In this document: positions 60,575 to 64,000 of the stretch, in pieces
Layout of the letters: the number at the start of each line of letters is the position of its first letter
How positions within the stretch are numbered: the first letter of the stretch is position 1
DNA from: Engraulis encrasicolus
Taxonomy: Eukaryota; Chordata; Actinopteri; Clupeiformes; Engraulidae
Assembly (NCBI RefSeq): GCF_034702125.1
Contig: NC_085857.1
Coordinates: forward strand, 53,545,546 to 53,609,545
DNA: 64,000 nt
Direction of reading: 5' to 3'
Notes under the pieces: generated by a model
Told to the model about the DNA's origin: nothing
What the model saw: only the letters and a program-made list of their open reading frames with translations
The model's database searches: none
Translations under genes and position numbers: made by a program

Positions 60575-62808
60575 CAGACCTCCTCCTCATTTGTAGTCAT
60601 CGAAACTGAAGTTTAGCAGATACAGTGATTCAGGCACTGTCATTCAGGGTCGCCCTTCTTAACACATTGACTCCCATGTCACGTAAAAACTTGTTTTTAC
60701 TCCCTATGCGTTTCTTTCCTTCTTTCTTCCTTTTTGTTAATGAATTTCGAAGATTGACATGGTAACCTGGTTCGCAACCATCTGGAACATTGTCAATCGC
60801 TTAGCTCTGGAAGGGCGTGGGTGTGTTCAAAACAGCTCGAACCTGATTGGAGAATATACTGCACATGGCTTTTTTTAACTCACATACTACTTCAACCACT
60901 GACTTGTATATACCCCGCCCCACGATTCTGATTGGACAGGCTATGATATTTCTGATTCCGTTCAGGCTCGTCTAAGATTTCCCGACCCTCGTGCGAGCTC
61001 ACAAAGTTGAGCAGGAAAGCACGAAGGGTCTGCGTGAGAGCCAGGCTAAGACATGGGGCATGAAAATACATTTAGATCCTCAATTTGAACTCGGAGAGTC
61101 AAAGAGCACATGCGTAACAAAAAGAAGAAAATACACAATTTTTAGCTAAACTAACCCTTGCTTAAAGTGGGCTAACTTAGAAATAGAAGAAGCTAGGTAT
61201 ATGCCATTTTCATGTATATAAACTTTTAAACAAGCACTGTAATGTATCTGTAGGTCTAACACAAAATATTCACTGGCTGTTCAAAAAAGGTTGAAAATTG
61301 CTGGCACTGGCCAGCACTCAATTGATAACATTTGATGGCAGGAGGGGTTGAGGCGGCCTCAGTCATCTCACGCTAGGCAGCGAAAACAGAGTTAGACAGG
61401 ATAATTTTGAAAAGATAAACTACACACAATGAAATTGCATTTATGGCTCACCCATTCAAGGAGGCAGCCCCAAATGGCGGTCTAAAGGAGCAGTGCTTTG
61501 GGACGGTACCATGCTCAGGGTACCTCAGTCATGGAGGAGGATGGTGGAGAGCACTGGATGATAATTACTACCCCAACCAACCTGGCGGGTCGGTAATCAA
61601 ACTGGCAAGCTTTGGGCTACAAGTCTTAAGGGCCGCACACACACATTGCAGCTAGTTACTTGCTCAGCGAATGAACTCAATAGAATGCCAATGTGTTCCA
61701 GCGAGACGAGTAGGCGAGCAAGCGAGAAGCTAGTAATGTGTGTGTACGCCGCTTTACGGCCTTAACGCTTACCCAGTCAGCGGATGCTTAAATGAGTCAT
61801 TAGTAAATAAACAGTGCCCATGCAAACTCACAGAAACAGCAAAGTGGCGACTTTAATTGTCTCATTTTGCAATTGTGATGTTGATGGTTTCTTTCATCTC
61901 TTCATGGGTTTCAGGAACAGGATGGAGACTCTGGCGTGGCTCCAGTCCTGAGCTCCTCTGAGACGAGCCATTCCCCTCCAGGTCTCGAGTCTCCGGTCCA
62001 GGAGGGAAGCAGATCAGTGGGTCTGGTCGACTGCTGCACTAGCAAGCCAGGCCAAGAAGTAACGAATGACAAGGAGAACAAGTGTGGAGAAGACCCTCAT
62101 TTGGTTTGTGGTGAGAACTTAAATGCAGAGACACGCCTGCAAGTACACCAGCCCGTTCACACAAAAGAGAAGACGTACCCCTGCCTACAGTGTCGGAGAG
62201 GTTTTAGACGGGCAGCAAATCTCCGACGACACCAGCTTACTCACACAGGAGAGAACCCATATGGTTGTCGACAGTGTGGGAAGAGTTTTTCAGGGGCAGC
62301 CGATCTCACGGTGCACCAGCGCGTTCACACTGGAGAGAAACGCTACGAATGTGGACAGTGCGGGAAACGTTTCACACAGGCAGGGACTCTCAAAGAGCAC
62401 CGCAACGTCCACACGGGAGTGAGGCCGTTCCACTGCCAGCCATGCGGGAAGAGTTTCACCTGGGCAGGAAACCTCAGGACACACAGACGCCGCGTTCACA
62501 CAGGGGAGAAACCCTACCGCGGTCAACCGGGCGGTGAGCAAGGTGTTCCACAAGCAACAGATGTCGGAGAGAATCGACACATTCAAGCGGGACACAAGCC
62601 CTTCGACTGCCGACAGTCTAGGTCAGATTTTGCACAGGAAAAGGGTCTGGAAATACACAGGAGCGTCCAGGCGTCCAACCAATGGCAACAGCGTGAGAAA
62701 AGTGTTTCTGGGGCCGGAAGGCTTAGACTTCACGAATACGTTCCCGAAGGAGAGAAGGCCTACTGCGTGGAAGGGGTGGCACAGCTTGGCTTCTTTCCAA
62801 TATCTTAA
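53373..62808 (+). CDS. C2H2 zinc-finger protein 2 (four good fingers, decayed tail), 409 aa
   Basis: Exons 53373-53637, 60388-60458 and 61915-62808 join in phase 1 then phase 0. The ATG at 53373 has a favourable context (A at -3, G at +4). Exon 1 encodes MEGETAFPKLVIKEEECG and VQVLKEEIPE, two SUMO-type KxE motifs. Exon 3 has a degenerate finger that lost a Cys (VCGENLNAE...), then four canonical fingers at about residues 200-308. One has an extra residue between its His pair (RTHRRRVH). Three further finger-like blocks follow in which Cys or His are lost (YRGQPGGEQ, CRQSRSDF, EKSVSGAG), but the frame stays open to a stop. It is probably a nuclear DNA-binding regulator; the tail looks released from selection. 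Intron 1 holds the large transposon block. Confidence 0.85.
54175..54285 (+). repeat. direct repeat with THAP-like reading frame, left copy
   Basis: 'atacaaatatggccgccag' to 'aaagaaaaataaagagagc' is almost identical to 59809-59922 in the same orientation. This copy lacks about 14 bases that in the other copy supply MACMVIG. Confidence 0.8.
55480..56260 (-). pseudogene. DIRS-type retrotransposon tyrosine recombinase remnant
   Basis: On the minus strand and across frameshifts one reads VIRTIQGARA, PWDISLVQEAMCGAPFEPL, then ALRIYMNRTHSF, TEQLFVCF, GAAVSEVCRASGWANPATFV and RLYRLDV. These are the landmarks of the YR domain of fish DIRS1-like elements, including the C-terminal Tyr region. Stops and frameshifts interrupt it. 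The reverse transcriptase part is not seen. Confidence 0.78.
56400..56840 (-). pseudogene. possible gag-like remnant of the DIRS element
   Basis: The minus frame 56737-56480 (VESDSDSPLAKRSDLPPTD...) is GC-rich like the adjoining recombinase fragment and lies on its 5' side, where DIRS gag would be. I recognise no domain, so the assignment rests on position. Confidence 0.3.
57081..58554 (-). pseudogene. unrecognised coding region, broken, minus strand
   Basis: Four frames follow one another on the minus strand with protein-like composition: 58554-58246 (MFRHKLNILSDAIADIPDS), 58145-57885 (LDGKNTSHATQIAAWTRGQ), 57855-57604 (GYLPIVLATKQDFDTLNTD) and 57419-57155 (LMLPYFKRYDHLNYAQWGL). Between them the sequence continues after stops or frameshifts (for example NIAADKFIHYTSDNIDI before LDGKN), so it was one protein of at least 400 residues. 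The words are reminiscent of multi-copy uncharacterised proteins in fish and cnidarian genomes. It may be the payload of the inverted-repeat element. Confidence 0.55.
59530..59660. repeat. strong hairpin of about 48-base arms
   Basis: 'ggttaactttcggcgag' + 'tcggtcgctttgtggaatag' pairs with the segment ending 'cgaccttctcgccgaacg' + 'ttaacc', around a loop of about 35 bases. It could be a very short MITE. Confidence 0.8.
59809..59922 (+). repeat. direct repeat with THAP-like reading frame, right copy
   Basis: Partner of 54175-54285. From 59874 it reads MACMVIGCRQKVKKNKESTSF, which has the M-x-C-x3-GC start and the later S-F of THAP zinc fingers, but the frame then runs into repeat sequence. 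A whole THAP domain is not present. Confidence 0.45.
59950..60105. repeat. MITE of the CCCGGGCCC hAT-like family
   Basis: 'gccggcagggggggg', 'tgtcccgggcccaggg' and 'ctttgtcccgggctagg' match the ends of the element at 8006-9491. Confidence 0.55.
60107..60245 (+). mobile_element. SINE family B, 3'-truncated
   Basis: 'agtcatgggtaagcggttag' + 'ggtgtcagacttgtagccca' continues to 'catgactgacgtaccc' and stops there. Confidence 0.75.
60504..60573. repeat. (CA)n microsatellite
   Basis: About 35 CA units between exon 2 of zinc-finger gene 2 and its decayed copy. Confidence 0.97.
60574..60650 (+). pseudogene. decayed duplicate of exon 2 of zinc-finger gene 2
   Basis: 'gcagacctcctcctcat' and 'atcgaaactgaagtttagca' mirror 'gcagaccaattcctcctcat' and 'attgaagctgaactggagca' of exon 60388-60458. 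Following 'cattcag' words match too. It has an in-frame TAG, and the donor GGT has become GAT. Confidence 0.75.
60658..61300. mobile_element. TTAACACATT-type element, second copy (inverted relative to 11116)
   Basis: It starts 'cttaacacattgactccca'. Its block at 61055-61115 is the inverse of 11404-11460 ('agagtcaaagagcaca'). The interior differs, so one or both copies carry insertions. Confidence 0.6.
61425..61775 (-). mobile_element. SINE family B copy interrupted by a small MITE
   Basis: The tail begins at 61425 ('caatgaaattgcatttatgg') and the head is reached at about 61625. There a roughly 130-base element with complementary ends ('agggccgcacacacacatt' and 'tgtgtgtacgccgctt') intervenes before 'cttaacgcttaccc'. 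Confidence 0.7.
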
Positions 62809-62809
62809 C

Positions 62810-63800
62810 TCCCGCCCTCCCTATAGTGACTGTGGCCTTGTGATGCCACTGGCGGCAAAAGTGTTGTTCTCTGTCGGGCAAAAGCACAATTCAAAGGTAA
62901 TGTTCTCATTTGCAATCGGGGTGTTGAGTGGGGGAAAGTCCCCCAAAATTGCTGTGGGCAAGGAGAGGCTGAGGGCGGGGGAAACTCATTTGTTTTCTCC
63001 ACAACGGCGGGGCGTCAGCAAATCACGAGGCCACAAGCACAGATGGAGGACATGAGTTAGGATAATGGAGAGATCCCATTGTGCATGCTTTACATGTTAC
63101 CTATTCGTCATGAAAAGGACAACACTCCTGGCCACTATTTCTGAAACTCCTGGCCACTAGTTGAAGTCTGTAGAGTTGAGCGTGTTTACACAGTAAGTTT
63201 ATGTATTTTGTTCAGCATGTGTTCATAATGAAACCTGACTGTCTAATAATAATAATAATAATGATACATATTTTTTTATTGTTATTACGACCATTGTTAT
63301 TAACTGTCATTGCTATTATTGTTGTAATTACTTTTCGCTGTGAACAGTCACTTCCAATGATAAAATGCAAAAGTTAAAAAAAATGCATTTAAATGCAACT
63401 AAATTGTTCAAATATATATTAGTTTGTAGAGCTGAGCACATGATGTAAAGTTTTTGTATTCATAATGACTTGTCACTGTTGGGGAATGTCTCAATGTACT
63501 CATTGTAATTATTATTTTTGTTTATGACATACACACACACTCCACTCCACTGAAGGATATTTTGGACTTTTATGAGCACTCATTAACCCTTGATCCTCTG
63601 ACATTCACTGTGATGGCAACTTGACATTGCCACATTTCAATTTCAATATGTAATATGGTACCTGTACTGTACCATTACCACATTAAATTACTGTTGTATT
63701 ATCACTTTCGTCTCACCAAAAAGAACGGGAAATGTGGATTTGGTCATCCTACCTACTGGGTCATTACACATGAATTACAAAATAGGCAGTGATATTTTAA
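62810..63800. other. 3' flank of zinc-finger gene 2, no further gene
   Basis: AT-rich sequence with an AAT run at 63244-63263. No AATAAA is obvious close to the stop; 'attaaatta' near 63681 is weak. I see no other coding feature. Confidence 0.45.
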
Positions 63801-63805
63801 CATAC

Positions 63806-64000
63806 AGTGCCCTCCATAATTATTGGCACCCCTGGTTGAGATGTGTTAAAAGTCTTAAAATAAATTCAGTGTTTATTGCAGAAGAATACTGTCACACTGA
63901 AAATTGTAGGAAAATGTAGCCTTCAACTCACATGAATTGTAAGAAAATAAAAAAATCCCTGACTAAAAAAGAATCATTTTTCATTAAATCACCTGTTCCA
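63806..64000 (+). mobile_element. Tc1 transposon, second copy, cut by the window end
   Basis: It begins right after TA (63804-63805) with 'cagtgccctccataattatt' and follows the transposase-side end of the element at 22180-23796 for all 195 visible bases with only about four differences. Its transposase would lie beyond the window on the plus strand. Confidence 0.95.

Overview
The window is vertebrate nuclear DNA and almost certainly from a teleost fish. It is intron-rich, full of (CA)n microsatellites, tRNA-derived SINEs, short TTAA- and hAT-type inverted-repeat elements, a Tc1 transposon and a DIRS-type retroelement. The protein-coding genes are typical of fish. I cannot name the species. 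There is one N, at 2073.

Layout. (1) 1-6.2 kb is a graveyard of repeats, including three hAT-like elements nested inside one another. (2) 6.5-29.1 kb holds one interferon-inducible GTPase gene on the minus strand, a guanylate-binding protein (GBP). A promoter with TATA box, ISRE and GAS motif at 28.93-29.06 kb leads into a noncoding first exon and nine coding exons shared by all products. After these come two alternative, homologous C-terminal cassettes: A (13.7-13.2 kb) and B (9.95-6.48 kb), each ending in its own stop codon. Decayed copies of three GBP exons lie among the real ones. The introns carry palindromic MITEs, SINEs, a hAT-like element, a LINE tail and an intact Tc1 element. (3) 29-34.6 kb has no gene that I can see. 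(4) 34.7-40.8 kb is a piece of a replication-dependent histone cluster on the plus strand (H1, H2A, H3), each gene followed by the histone 3' stem-loop. H2B and H4 are absent, and a 2.1 kb transposon-like element separates H2A from H3. (5) 41-45 kb is MITE-rich. (6) 45.1-50.0 kb holds two exons forming one fibronectin type III domain, followed by a C2H2 zinc-finger gene with ten good fingers. (7) 53.4-62.8 kb holds a second C2H2 gene with four good fingers and a decayed tail. Its first intron contains a 4.6 kb element with long inverted repeats, with a DIRS-type tyrosine recombinase fragment and an unrecognised, broken coding region inside it. (8) The window ends inside a second copy of the same Tc1 family.

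Gene relations: the GBP gene is a self-standing immune effector. The histone genes supply S-phase chromatin. The two zinc-finger genes look like members of a locally expanded transcription-factor family whose acidic N-terminal exons carry SUMO-type KxE motifs. Exon coordinates were placed by hand from reading frame, GT/AG sites and phase continuity. All GBP phases agree end to end, and several exon lengths (110, 281, 213 and 103 bases) are those I recall for this family.
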